Shown here: positions 1 to 7,756 of the stretch, one piece after another
Numbering within the stretch: the stretch's first letter is position 1
Layout: each line of letters begins with the position of its first letter
NCBI GenBank assembly: GCA_001941075.1
Contig: MSHH01000075.1
Span: 1 to 64,000, forward strand
DNA: 64,000 bases
Reading direction: 5' to 3'
DNA from: Oscillospiraceae bacterium Zagget6
Lineage (GTDB): Bacteria > Bacillota > Clostridia > Oscillospirales > Oscillospiraceae
Program-made: the position numbers and the translations under genes
Notes under the pieces: model-generated
What the model saw: only the letters and a program-made list of their open reading frames with translations
What the model was told of the DNA's origin: nothing
Databases searched by the model: none

Positions 1-1
1 C

Positions 2-175
2 CGGAACCTGCCGAATCTGACGCGGCCCATTCTGGCCCGGCTGGTGGAGCGAGTTTTGGTCTACGAGGGCGGCAGAATGAAGATTTGCTTTCGGGAGTCC
101 AACGCGATAGCGACGACCCTGGAAACCTACGGATACGAGGGGAGGGTGGACAAGGATGACAGGAAAGCGGTCTAA
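2..175 (+). CDS. Large serine recombinase, C-terminal fragment (5' end outside window)
   Basis: An open frame enters from the left edge and stops with TAA at 173-175, giving the last 57 residues. The stretch LARLVERVLVYEGGRMKI resembles the C-terminal beta-strand segment of large serine recombinases, where a conserved 'Glu-Arg-Val...Tyr/Phe-Glu' block ends the zinc-ribbon/coiled-coil part. The catalytic domain lies outside the window. The gene overlaps the start of the next one by 20 bases, as in translationally coupled recombinase arrays. The assignment rests on C-terminal similarity and on the two complete recombinases that follow. Confidence 0.7.
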   Translation, partial: RNLPNLTRPILARLVERVLVYEGGRMKICFRESNAIATTLETYGYEGRVDKDDRKAV

Positions 176-671
176 GCGGACGGCGGTGTACCTGGCCCCC
201 GCCGCCTACGGCGAGGCAGTGGATCTGGAACAGGCCCTTGCCTCTTGTCAGGACTACATTGCCCGTGCCGACGGCCTGCGGCTGACCCGCATCTACCGGG
301 ATGAACAGGTCACAGTCACAGGACGCACAGCCGGAACGGGTGGGGCGCGGCGAACGCCCCTGTCTGCGGCGGGAAACGACGCCTGGAAGCGGCTGTTGGT
401 GGACGTCGAAACCTCAGCGGTGGAGGCTGTGGTCCTCTACGCTGCGCGGACTGTCGCGCCCTCGTTCTCCGGTCTGAAGCATATGGTACAGGAATTTTTT
501 CTGCCCTGCGGCGTCCGCTTTGTGGATGTAGAGGGCGGGTTTGACACGGCGGCGGATGAAATAACGGCGGACGACTATTGTAAAGCCCGCACCCGCGAAT
601 ACCGCTGCACAGTCCGGCGGGCAAAGGATAACGAAACGGCGGCGAAGTCATGGGCAGACGGAACCAGATAG
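156..671 (+). CDS. Degenerate resolvase-like protein of a recombinase array
   Basis: A 171-residue protein that reads like a serine resolvase N-terminal domain: an opening beta strand (TAVYLAP), a helix with YIARADGL, RIYRDEQ, a central helix ending VEAVVLYAARTVAPSF where active enzymes have 'vvvkdlsRfgR', then FFLPCGVRFVDVEGGFDT. The strand that carries the nucleophilic Ser (Y-x-R-x-S) reads VYLAPAA, so the catalytic Ser and Arg appear to be missing. It overlaps its neighbours on both sides (156-175 and 650-671), so the three genes are probably translated together. It may be an inactive accessory subunit or recombination-directionality partner. Function unproven. Confidence 0.6.
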   Translation: MTGKRSKRTAVYLAPAAYGEAVDLEQALASCQDYIARADGLRLTRIYRDEQVTVTGRTAGTGGARRTPLSAAGNDAWKRLLVDVETSAVEAVVLYAARTVAPSFSGLKHMVQEFFLPCGVRFVDVEGGFDTAADEITADDYCKARTREYRCTVRRAKDNETAAKSWADGTR

Positions 672-2239
672 CCCGCTCCACCCGGCGCTACCTGAAACGG
701 AAGGCGACGACAGAGTGGAAAACCGCCCTTTACGCCCGGCTGTCCGATGAGAACAACGGCAAGGAGGACGCCCGGTCTCTGCAAAACCAAATTCGCTATC
801 TGGAGGAGTACGTGAAAAAACATCCCGACCTGACGCTCATTGACCGGTATGTGGACAACGGCAGAAGCGGCATGAGCTTTGAGCGGCCCCAGTTCCAGCG
901 GATGATGGAGGACGTGAAAAGTGGGAAGATCAACTGCATTGTAGTCAAAGACCTGTCCCGGTTCGGCAGAAATCACATCGAGGCGGGTTATTATCTGGAG
1001 AAGATTTTCCCCCAGCTGGATGTGCGTTTTCTCTCCGTCAACGACGGCTTTGACAGTATGGACGCGGCCCAAACCGACGGCGTGTTGGTGCCGCTGAAAA
1101 ACATCCTCAACGAGATGTACGCCAGAGACACCCAGCGGAAGGTGCTTTCGACGCTCCGGGCCAGGGAACGCTGCGGAGAACGGGCCTTTGGCCGGGTCCC
1201 CTACGGCTACCGGTGCGACCCGGTGTGCGGCTATCACCTGCTCCCCGACCCAGCGACGGCGGACTATGTGCGGCTGATTTTTCGCCTCCGGGCTGAGGGG
1301 CTTGGCTGTACCGCCATTGCCCAACAGCTCAACCAGCTGGGTGCGCCCACGCCTGCCCACAAAACCGGCGGCGGGCGGTGGGATTATGCCAGCGTTTTGC
1401 ACATCCTCAAAAACCGCACCTACACGGGGGCGACCATCTACAACACCTGCGGGCAGGGAGAATACCGGGTCCTCCCGGACACCCATGAGGCGCTGGTGGA
1501 GAGCGAAACCTTCGAGACCATCTGCGTCGAGCTGGAGGCGGCAGGCAAAAAGAAGGCGGCGGCCCTGCAAAAAGGGGCGGCGCGGGCGGAGCAGTTCCCC
1601 AACGTCTTACAGGGACTGTTTTACTGCGGCCACTGCGGGCGCGCCATGCTCTATGACCGGACGGGCAACACCGGGGTGCTGCGGGAGTTTCGCTACCGTT
1701 GCAGCGGCTACAGCCGCTTCCGCCGGGACGACCCGGACGCGCCGCCCTGTGCGGTGAAACTGACAAGCGTACCGGAGCAGGTGGTTTACAAATACCTGTT
1801 GGACCAAATACGGCGGCAGCTGCGGGCGGGGCTGGCCCTGGAAAGGCTGGAGCAACAGGCAGAGACCGACGGGGAAGCCCCCCGGCAGAAAAGAACCACC
1901 CTACAGCAGCCCCAAACCGTTCAGCAGCAGCTTGCAGCCCTGGACCACGGCGAAAGCGCCAGTTCCTGGGCGGCCCTGAAGGAGTTGTTGCTTGCAGCGG
2001 TCCCCGACGCTGACCGGGTGGGGACCATCTCGCTGACCGAGACCTCCCGTGTGGAGCGTTTGCAGCGTGAACGGTCAGACCGGGTGGAACGGCTGCTGCG
2101 GCAGGGACTGACCCGCGAGCTGGCGGAGACCATGGTCGAGCGGCTGGAGTACCGTGTGGACGGCAGTTTTTCCCTCACCCTCCGGTGTGAGAACTATGTG
2201 GAGAAGCTGCGGGCAAAACGACGAGAGAAAGGCGCGTGA
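650..2239 (+). CDS. Large serine recombinase (site-specific integrase/transposase)
   Basis: A 529-residue recombinase that would cut and rejoin DNA through a 5'-phosphoserine intermediate to move an integrative element. The resolvase domain begins at about residue 25 with ALYARLSDE, which supplies the nucleophilic Ser, followed by YVDNGRSGMSFERPQFQRM and KDLSRFGRN with the catalytic arginines. The recombinase domain (about residues 170-280, GERAFGRVPYGYRCDP) and a zinc ribbon (YCGHCGRAM, about residues 325-333, with a later Cys pair) follow, then a coiled coil and a C-terminal strand. Length and domain order match the TnpX/Tn4451-type family. The ATG lies inside the preceding gene, and the next recombinase starts 4 bases after this stop. 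Confidence 0.93.
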   Translation: MGRRNQIARSTRRYLKRKATTEWKTALYARLSDENNGKEDARSLQNQIRYLEEYVKKHPDLTLIDRYVDNGRSGMSFERPQFQRMMEDVKSGKINCIVVKDLSRFGRNHIEAGYYLEKIFPQLDVRFLSVNDGFDSMDAAQTDGVLVPLKNILNEMYARDTQRKVLSTLRARERCGERAFGRVPYGYRCDPVCGYHLLPDPATADYVRLIFRLRAEGLGCTAIAQQLNQLGAPTPAHKTGGGRWDYASVLHILKNRTYTGATIYNTCGQGEYRVLPDTHEALVESETFETICVELEAAGKKKAAALQKGAARAEQFPNVLQGLFYCGHCGRAMLYDRTGNTGVLREFRYRCSGYSRFRRDDPDAPPCAVKLTSVPEQVVYKYLLDQIRRQLRAGLALERLEQQAETDGEAPRQKRTTLQQPQTVQQQLAALDHGESASSWAALKELLLAAVPDADRVGTISLTETSRVERLQRERSDRVERLLRQGLTRELAETMVERLEYRVDGSFSLTLRCENYVEKLRAKRREKGA

Positions 2240-2243
2240 TCCT

Positions 2244-3962
2244 ATGGTGGCGTTTTACATCCGGCTTTCGCGGCTGGATGACGATTTGGACGAACACAAG
2301 CGGCAGAGCAACAGCGTGACCAACCAGCGCAGGCTGTTGCAGGACTACTTCGCGGAGGCCCCCGACCTGCGCACGGAGGACACCGAGGAATTCATCGACG
2401 ACGGCTGGAGCGGCATGGACTTTCAGCGCCCGGCGTTCCAGCGGATGCTGGCCCTCATCAAAAAGCGCACCGTTACCACCGTTCTGGTGAAGGATTTTTC
2501 CCGGTTCGGCAGGAATTATGTGGAGTGCGCAGACTACCTGGAGAAGCTGTTTCCCTTTCTGGGCACAAGGTTCATCTCGGTGCTGGACCGCTACGACAGC
2601 GGAAGAACCGCAGAGGCCTGGCAGATGCAGGCAGGGAGCGTAGCGCAGGGAGGCACGGAGTGCCGGAAGTGCCCCTTGAGGGCAGAAGTACCCCTTGAGG
2701 GTAGAGAAGCGCAGCTTCGGAAGTACCCCTTGAGGGTAGAGGTTGCCGCGAAGAACATCGTCAACTCCTATTATTCCCAGGACCTGTCCCGGAAGATCAC
2801 CTCCACCTTCGACGTAAAACGGGAAAACGGAGTGTTTTTCTTCAACGCCCCCTTTGGCTACCGCAAGGACCCGGAACTACGGGGAACGGTACTCATCGAC
2901 CCGGAGGCGGCGGAAATCGTCAGACACATTTTCGCCCTGGCCTGTGCAGGCAGGAAGCCGGGCGAGATCGCAAAACAGCTGAACCGGGAAAATGTTCCCA
3001 CAAAAGCCGCGTACAACCAGGCTCACAGGATAACAGGAAAATCCACCTCGCTGGAAACCAGCGTATACGCAGCCTGGACGGGCGCAAAGGTCAGCAGCGT
3101 GTTGAAAAACGAGGTCTACATGGGAACTTACGTGGCCCAGCGAAGCAGACGGGCCGCAGCGGGGGCAAAAAAGGCGGTGGCGGTGACAGACGCCAGGCGC
3201 ATCCCCAACAACCACCCCGCCATTGTGAGCAAGACGGTCTTTGATAAGGCCCAGGCGATTTTTACGCAGGCAAACCGAAAGAAGCCGGAGGACCGCTCTT
3301 ACCCACTGCGGTCCAAGGTGTTCTGCGGGACCTGCGGCTATGCCATGGCCTACCGGGAAGCCCTCTACGAGGAGTGTTCCTTTTATTGCGCCCACACCAT
3401 ACAGACGGGCAACCACGTGGGCTGTCCCACAGAGCATTTTCCGGAGCGCCTGCTCAACGCCAGAGTGTTCGCCCAGCTAAAGCAGTGGATGCTGACGCTG
3501 GAAGCCGCCTGCGGCAGCGCGGAGGCGGCGGAGCGGAAGCGCCGGGAGGGGCTTCTGCTGCTGGGAGAAGAGGCCGAGGGCCTCCAGGCCGATTTGACGG
3601 AGCGACAGGCGACAAAGGTATCTCTCTACGAGCGTTACCGGGAGGGGAAGCTCGAAAAGGACACGTATCTGGCGCAAAAACACAAACTGACAGCAGAGCA
3701 AACCTCCATCCGGGCGGAACTGGACAGGGTGCATCAGCGGGAAGCGCGGCTGAGGGCGCTTCGCAACCGCAGAAAACCGGAGCTGGACGACCTGATGGAA
3801 CAGGTAGCGCTGTTTCAGGGCGAAGCAAAGCTGACCTGCGTGATGGCCCAGGCGTTTGTGGAGCGAGTGACCGTCTACGACAAATGGCACATCGAAATCA
3901 GCTGGAAGGGAGAAACGCTGGTGGAGGCGGCGCTGGCAGAGAACAGCAGCGTTAAGACGTAA
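2244..3962 (+). CDS. Large serine recombinase with an in-frame repeat insertion
   Basis: A 572-residue serine recombinase. I chose the ATG at 2244 (MVAFYIRLSRLDDDL), 4 bases after the upstream stop; a longer reading from 2154 would overlap that gene. The catalytic motif is FYIRLS, then DDGWSGMDFQRPAFQRM and KDFSRFGRNYVE. The zinc ribbon is FCGTCGYAM with a later Cys, followed by a long coiled coil (about residues 420-510) and the C-terminal strand. Between RYDSGRTAEAW and KNIVNSYYSQDLSRKI, where family members have a short loop, about 38 residues are encoded by a GC-rich repeat (2628-2745). The frame is intact, so the protein could be active if the insert loops out; activity is uncertain. Confidence 0.9.
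   Translation: MVAFYIRLSRLDDDLDEHKRQSNSVTNQRRLLQDYFAEAPDLRTEDTEEFIDDGWSGMDFQRPAFQRMLALIKKRTVTTVLVKDFSRFGRNYVECADYLEKLFPFLGTRFISVLDRYDSGRTAEAWQMQAGSVAQGGTECRKCPLRAEVPLEGREAQLRKYPLRVEVAAKNIVNSYYSQDLSRKITSTFDVKRENGVFFFNAPFGYRKDPELRGTVLIDPEAAEIVRHIFALACAGRKPGEIAKQLNRENVPTKAAYNQAHRITGKSTSLETSVYAAWTGAKVSSVLKNEVYMGTYVAQRSRRAAAGAKKAVAVTDARRIPNNHPAIVSKTVFDKAQAIFTQANRKKPEDRSYPLRSKVFCGTCGYAMAYREALYEECSFYCAHTIQTGNHVGCPTEHFPERLLNARVFAQLKQWMLTLEAACGSAEAAERKRREGLLLLGEEAEGLQADLTERQATKVSLYERYREGKLEKDTYLAQKHKLTAEQTSIRAELDRVHQREARLRALRNRRKPELDDLMEQVALFQGEAKLTCVMAQAFVERVTVYDKWHIEISWKGETLVEAALAENSSVKT
2628..2745. repeat. REP-like repeat R1 inserted inside the recombinase CDS
   Basis: Built from repeated units of the type TACCCCTTGAGGGTAGA (three variants in a row) preceded by GGCACGGAGTGCCGGAAGT. 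The block GCAGGGAGCG..AGCGCAGGGA..GCACGGAGTGCCGGAAGT..CCCCTTGAGGG recurs in inverted orientation at 4024-4082 with only a few mismatches. Related units lie at 53943-53990 and 55801-55845. Its length keeps the recombinase reading frame open. Confidence 0.85.
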
Positions 3963-4023
3963 TCAAAGGCGGCACCGGATAGAGCCGATGCCGCCTGAAA
4001 GCTGCTCCGTTTTGCGCTGCGCT

Positions 4024-4082
4024 CCTACCCTCAAGGGGTACTTCCGGCACTCCGTGCATCCCTGCGCTTCGCTCCCTGCCTG
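4024..4082. repeat. REP-like repeat R2 (inverted copy of R1) downstream of the recombinases
   Basis: The reverse complement matches 2630-2690 almost base for base (GCAGGGAGCG, GCACGGAGTGCCGGAAGT, CCCCTTGAGGGTAG). It fills the gap between the recombinase stop (3962) and the stop codon of the minus-strand gene at 4083. The same gap holds a GGCGGCA/TGCCGCC hairpin at 3969-3998 without a T-run, a poor terminator. R1 and R2 form a 1.4-kb-spaced inverted pair. Confidence 0.85.
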
Positions 4083-5330
4083 TCAGAGCACTCCATACTT
4101 TTTTAACAGTTTCATTCTCTCAGCCGCCACCTGATAGCCCTGGTTCATGCTTTTCAGGTTTCCCACTGCGGTCTCGCCGCGCAAATGGCGTCCTGCTCTC
4201 GAGAACCACTCAGGGAAAACCATCCACGGCTTGTCTTTCAGGTACGGTTTTAACGAAGTCCAGGTTTTCCAAGTCGGAAACAGGGTCCGAAAATAAACCG
4301 CCAGCCGATTGTTTTGCACTTCCTCATCGGCGCGCTTTTTTTGTATCGTACCGGTGAGGATCTTCCCCACCATCCTATCTTGATTCGTGGAATTTCCAAA
4401 GGTCCCCTTGTGGGACATGTCGTCCAGCAGCGCCTCCGGACACACCGGCTTCCCATAGAGCGGCAAATCAAACGCAAAATATTGGTTCCCAATTACCACT
4501 AAATCCGCCAGAAAACCGCTCGCGCCAACATCGGCCAGTCCTTTGTCCACATACGCCCAGTCGATCCGCTCTCCGTACTTCTCCATGAAAAGCAGGATGT
4601 CCAGCACCAGCCTGATCCCACAGCCGCTGCCAATAAAATGCCGGAAGGCATGGAACGTCAGGAAAAGAAAGTGGTCCGTAGGGGGCAGGGTCCTCACCGG
4701 GACATCGCGGATCGTCACCGTCTCATCGCTTTGAAATACATCCCTGAACCAGTTGTTCATCTTTTCCCGTATGGCGGTTTCCGTACCAAAGGGGTTCAGA
4801 TGCAGTTCTATGGTGAGATCCTCTCTGTAAAACGTGACCTCCTGAACCACATCCAGCTCCTGGTCTGGCTCTTCGGCGCAGTGAAATCCACAGGAGATCA
4901 AAACGCCTACTGCCGTTTCATAGTCCTTCTTCTCGATCAGAATGTCCTCATCGCCGGAAGGCCGAAAATCCGCCCGATCTCCATAGAGCGTTCGACAAAT
5001 GAGCCCTTTTATGGTGATCGGTGCTAACCCGGCGTTCAGGAAGGCCCGGTAAAGGGACAGAAACGCCTCCGTGCTCTGCATCTGTGTCGTCACAGAGGCG
5101 GTAGCAGCCGTAAAATAGCGGGGATGCGCTTGCTCGAAGTCCGCGAAGGCAGGGTACCCCATCGCCACGTCATACACCAGCGGAAACAGATTCTGCGCCC
5201 GGGCCACCTCGAATACCGCCGCCCAGTCATCGTCGGCAAGGTTGGAAACCGGTGATTCGCCATTCGTTGTGGCTGCGGGATGCAGTGTGTCCTGCAAAAT
5301 CGCTAGAAAGCTTGCTTCTGTTTTATTCAT
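4083..5330 (-). CDS. Nucleotidyltransferase family protein (NTP_transf_5-like)
   Basis: A 415-residue protein of the uncharacterised nucleotidyltransferase-fold family often found in polysaccharide and peptide clusters. The fold signature is FRPSGDEDILIEKKDYE (about residue 120), which supplies the acidic metal-binding pair, preceded by a helical region with APITIKGLI. A later DHFLFLTFHAFRHF helix is typical of the family. The start is the ATG at 5330 with GGAGAGGAG 9-13 bases upstream; a longer frame to 5462 has no site. It stands alone, next to a mobile-element end, with repeat R2 touching its stop codon. The natural acceptor is unknown. Confidence 0.7.
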   Translation of the reverse strand: MNKTEASFLAILQDTLHPAATTNGESPVSNLADDDWAAVFEVARAQNLFPLVYDVAMGYPAFADFEQAHPRYFTAATASVTTQMQSTEAFLSLYRAFLNAGLAPITIKGLICRTLYGDRADFRPSGDEDILIEKKDYETAVGVLISCGFHCAEEPDQELDVVQEVTFYREDLTIELHLNPFGTETAIREKMNNWFRDVFQSDETVTIRDVPVRTLPPTDHFLFLTFHAFRHFIGSGCGIRLVLDILLFMEKYGERIDWAYVDKGLADVGASGFLADLVVIGNQYFAFDLPLYGKPVCPEALLDDMSHKGTFGNSTNQDRMVGKILTGTIQKKRADEEVQNNRLAVYFRTLFPTWKTWTSLKPYLKDKPWMVFPEWFSRAGRHLRGETAVGNLKSMNQGYQVAAERMKLLKKYGVL

Positions 5331-5454
5331 CTGCGGTATTCTCCTCTCCGTCAAGACCTGCTCCGGCCTCTTGGCGTTCGTTTTTGCGCCGCTTCCCTTC
5401 CCATCCACTCCAGTATAGCACACCGCTGCGGAATCCGCCAGAGATATTCCCCGA

Positions 5455-5960
5455 AGTCGCACATATAGCCGTCCATGCCGATGTCCAGCATGTTCTTTTT
5501 GATGACGTTGTCTTTGTATCAGGCGTAAGCCTTGGGGTCGGTCAGGTCGATGACACCGCAGTCGAACTCGCCGAAGTCCACCAGATAGGCGCTGCCGTCG
5601 GCGCGTTTAGCAAAGGCCCCTGCCCGCTCCGCCTCCGGGAACAGATCCCCGCCGGTGCAGAGATAGGGGTTGATGTAGCCTAGAAAACGGATGCCCCGCT
5701 TGTGCAGCGCGGCGATCTGCCCCGGCAAATTGGGATACAGCGCCGTGTTGTAATGCCAGTCCCAGCGCAGCCGCTTGCCGAAGGAGGTGTAGCGCACCCC
5801 GGCCCAGTCCTGGCACCACACGCCGGAGACGGGGATACCCGCCGCCAGGCTCCGGTCCACGATACCGAAGGAACGCACGCTGCCTCCCTGCACACCCACG
5901 ATGAGGCCATTGTAGATCCAGTCGGGCAGCTCCGGCTGACGACCCAGGGGACCACTTTCG
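5455..5960 (-). pseudogene. GH31 alpha-glucosidase/sulfoquinovosidase (YihQ-like) remnant
   Basis: Read on the minus strand, LPDWIYNGLIVGVQGGS, VWCQDWAGVRYTSFGKRL, RGIRFLGYINPYLCTGGD and YLVDFGEFDCGVIDLTDP match the catalytic barrel of YihQ-type family 31 glycosidases. The frame is then broken by TGA (5517-5519) exactly where the family has Trp (TDPKAYA-stop-YKDNVIKKN), and continues to GYMCDFGEYL before similarity ends near 5455. The N-terminal half and the C-terminal part are absent: about 170 of the usual 650-700 residues remain. It is a decayed gene, perhaps cut by the mobile element on its left. Confidence 0.85.
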
Positions 5961-5962
5961 GC

Positions 5963-6012
5963 AGAAAATAACAGCGCCGCACAGTTGGCTCTCGCTGAAC
6001 GGTGCGGCGCTG
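5963..6012 (-). terminator. Rho-independent terminator
   Basis: On the minus strand, CAGCGCCGCAC pairs with GTGCGGCGCTG around an 19-base loop and is followed by TTATTTTCT. It lies 12 bases beyond the stop of the small gene at 6025-6198. Confidence 0.75.
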
Positions 6013-6024
6013 CCTCTGGTCTGC

Positions 6025-6198
6025 TTACAGCCCCATGGCGTCGGACAGGTTGTCCATCACGTCCGTGACCGCTTTGATGGCACGAGCTGCGGAGGACCGC
6101 TTGACGCTGCGTTTCCGTCGGGCGGGCACCATGGCCCCCATGACCGCGCCTGCGGCGATCCCCATTCCCACGCCCCGCAGGAAGTTGGAATATTTCAT
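6025..6198 (-). CDS. Small Gly/Ala-rich YtxH-like protein
   Basis: A 57-residue protein: MKYSNFLRGVGMGIAAGAVMGA, then VPARRKRSVKRSS and a helical tail AIKAVTDVMDNL. The N-terminal glycine-zipper segment (GVGMGIAAGAVMGA) followed by a basic patch is typical of the small YtxH/DUF-type membrane-associated proteins of Firmicutes. I chose the ATG at 6198, which has GAGGTG 9 bases upstream; a GTG 4 codons earlier sits inside that site. It has its own terminator (5963-6012). Function unknown. Confidence 0.65.
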   Translation of the reverse strand: MKYSNFLRGVGMGIAAGAVMGAMVPARRKRSVKRSSAARAIKAVTDVMDNLSDAMGL

Positions 6199-6337
6199 TG
6201 CTGCACTCACCTCGCTTGCCTAAAACTCCGGCGCAAAACTGCGCAGAGCTAGTATGCGCGGCTTGGCGGGGTTTTTGCCTGATGGGAGCGTGGTTTTTTC
6301 TGACAAAGAAATCCGGGCGGTTTTTGCCTAAAACGGA

Positions 6338-6366
6338 TTGCAAAGAGGCCCCTCTTCATGTATAAT
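6338..6366 (+). promoter_or_regulatory. Promoter of the pyr operon
   Basis: TTGCAA (6338-6343), a 17-base spacer and TATAAT (6361-6366), about 70 bases upstream of pyrC. Confidence 0.75.
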
Positions 6367-6390
6367 TGAAGGTAGGAAAGTGATAAAGCG

Positions 6391-6412
6391 CGCCGCACAA
6401 TGGGGTGCGGCG
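6391..6412 (+). other. Hairpin in the pyr leader
   Basis: CGCCGCAC-AATGGG-GTGCGGCG is a perfect 8-bp stem in the transcribed leader, 17 bases before the SD of pyrC. No T-run follows, so it is not an intrinsic terminator, and no PyrR binding-loop consensus is obvious. A translational or stability role is possible. Confidence 0.6.
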
Positions 6413-6436
6413 TAACTATGACAAAGGAGTGAAACC

Positions 6437-7720
6437 ATGAAGCTGCTGATCAAACAGGGCAAAATCGTCGATCCGGTCAGCGGAATTGGCGGGAAAATGG
6501 ACATCCTCATTGAGGACGGGCGCATTTCCTGCATTGGGAGCCAGCTGGAGGACCGTTACGCCCAGGTGGTGGACGCCAGAGGCTTCGCTGTCTGCGCCGG
6601 TCTGGTGGACATGCACGTCCACCTGCGGGACCCCGGCCTGACCTATAAAGAGGACATCATCACCGGGACCGCCGCCGCCGCTCACGGAGGCTTTACCTCC
6701 ATCGCTTGCATGGCAAACACCAAGCCTGTAGCCGACAACCCGGAGACCATCCGCTACATCCGCGAGAAGGCTCAGCAGGAGGGCAGCGGCGTTCAGGTGC
6801 TGCCGGTGGGCGCTGTCACCGTAGGTCTGCAAGGGGAAGAGCGCACCGACTTCAAGGCGTTGAAAGCCGCCGGAGCCGTGGCGCTTTCAGACGACGGCGT
6901 GCCGCTGATGGACGCCAACCTGATGCGGGACGCGCTGATCGTGGCGGGCCGCCAGAAGCTGCCCATCCTCTGTCACGAGGAGGACAGCACCCTGGCCGCC
7001 AACTACGCCGTCAACGAGGGCCGGGTCTCCCGGCAACTGGGCATCCATGGCCGCCCCGCCATTGCGGAGGAGATCATGATCATGCGGGACGCAATGCTGG
7101 CCGAGGAGACGGGACAGCCCGTCCACATCTGCCACATCTCCACCGCCAAGAGCGTGGACATCGTCCGGCGCTACAAGCGCAGAGGGGTACAAATCACCTG
7201 CGAGACCTGCCCCCAGTACTTCACCCTGACCCACGAGCAGGTGCTGCTCCAGGGGTCTATGGCCCGGGTGAACCCGCCCCTGCGCCCCACCAAGGACGTG
7301 GAGGCCATCGTGGAGGGCCTGCGGGACGGCACCATCGACTGTATCGTCACCGACCACGCTCCCCACTCCGCCGAGGAAAAGGCCCGGCCCCTGACCGAAG
7401 CCCCCAGCGGCATGGTGGGGTTGGAGACCTCTTTGGCCATTTCGCTGACCCAGCTCTACCACACCGGCAGGATGACCCTGGTGGATGTGATCCGCAAAAT
7501 GACCACCAACCCCGCCCGTATCCTGCGGCTACACAAGGGCGGCCTGAGCATGGGAGCTGACGCCGACCTGACTATCTTCGACCCGAACGAGGCGTGGACC
7601 ATCGACCCGGACGACTTCCGCTCCAAGGGCCGCAACACCCCCTTCGCCGGGATGCAGGTGAAGGGCAAGGTGAAATATACCATCGTGGGCGGCAAAATCA
7701 TTTACCGCTATGATGCTTAA
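6437..7720 (+). CDS. pyrC: Dihydroorotase
   Basis: A 427-residue class I dihydroorotase, which interconverts carbamoyl-aspartate and dihydroorotate in de novo pyrimidine synthesis. The amidohydrolase metal motif MHVHLRDPGLTYKED is at about residues 58-72, followed by the ligands HEED, ICHIST and DHAPHS (about residues 310-315). ACMANTKPV and LSDDGVP are family hallmarks. The N- and C-terminal strands form the small beta domain. The start is the ATG at 6437 with AAAGGAG 8 bases before it. It is the first gene of pyrC-pyrF-pyrK-pyrD. Confidence 0.96.
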   Translation: MKLLIKQGKIVDPVSGIGGKMDILIEDGRISCIGSQLEDRYAQVVDARGFAVCAGLVDMHVHLRDPGLTYKEDIITGTAAAAHGGFTSIACMANTKPVADNPETIRYIREKAQQEGSGVQVLPVGAVTVGLQGEERTDFKALKAAGAVALSDDGVPLMDANLMRDALIVAGRQKLPILCHEEDSTLAANYAVNEGRVSRQLGIHGRPAIAEEIMIMRDAMLAEETGQPVHICHISTAKSVDIVRRYKRRGVQITCETCPQYFTLTHEQVLLQGSMARVNPPLRPTKDVEAIVEGLRDGTIDCIVTDHAPHSAEEKARPLTEAPSGMVGLETSLAISLTQLYHTGRMTLVDVIRKMTTNPARILRLHKGGLSMGADADLTIFDPNEAWTIDPDDFRSKGRNTPFAGMQVKGKVKYTIVGGKIIYRYDA

Positions 7721-7756
7721 CGCATGTCCCAAAACTGAACAGGGAGAGGAAACACT

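Noticed and set aside
2154..2243. Earlier start for the second full recombinase
   Set aside because: The upstream 30 codons lie inside the previous recombinase in another frame, while ATG 2244 begins the conserved FYIRLS strand.
5517..5519. TGA in the GH31 fragment as a selenocysteine codon
   Set aside because: The family has Trp here, no SECIS-like stem was seen, and both gene ends are missing.
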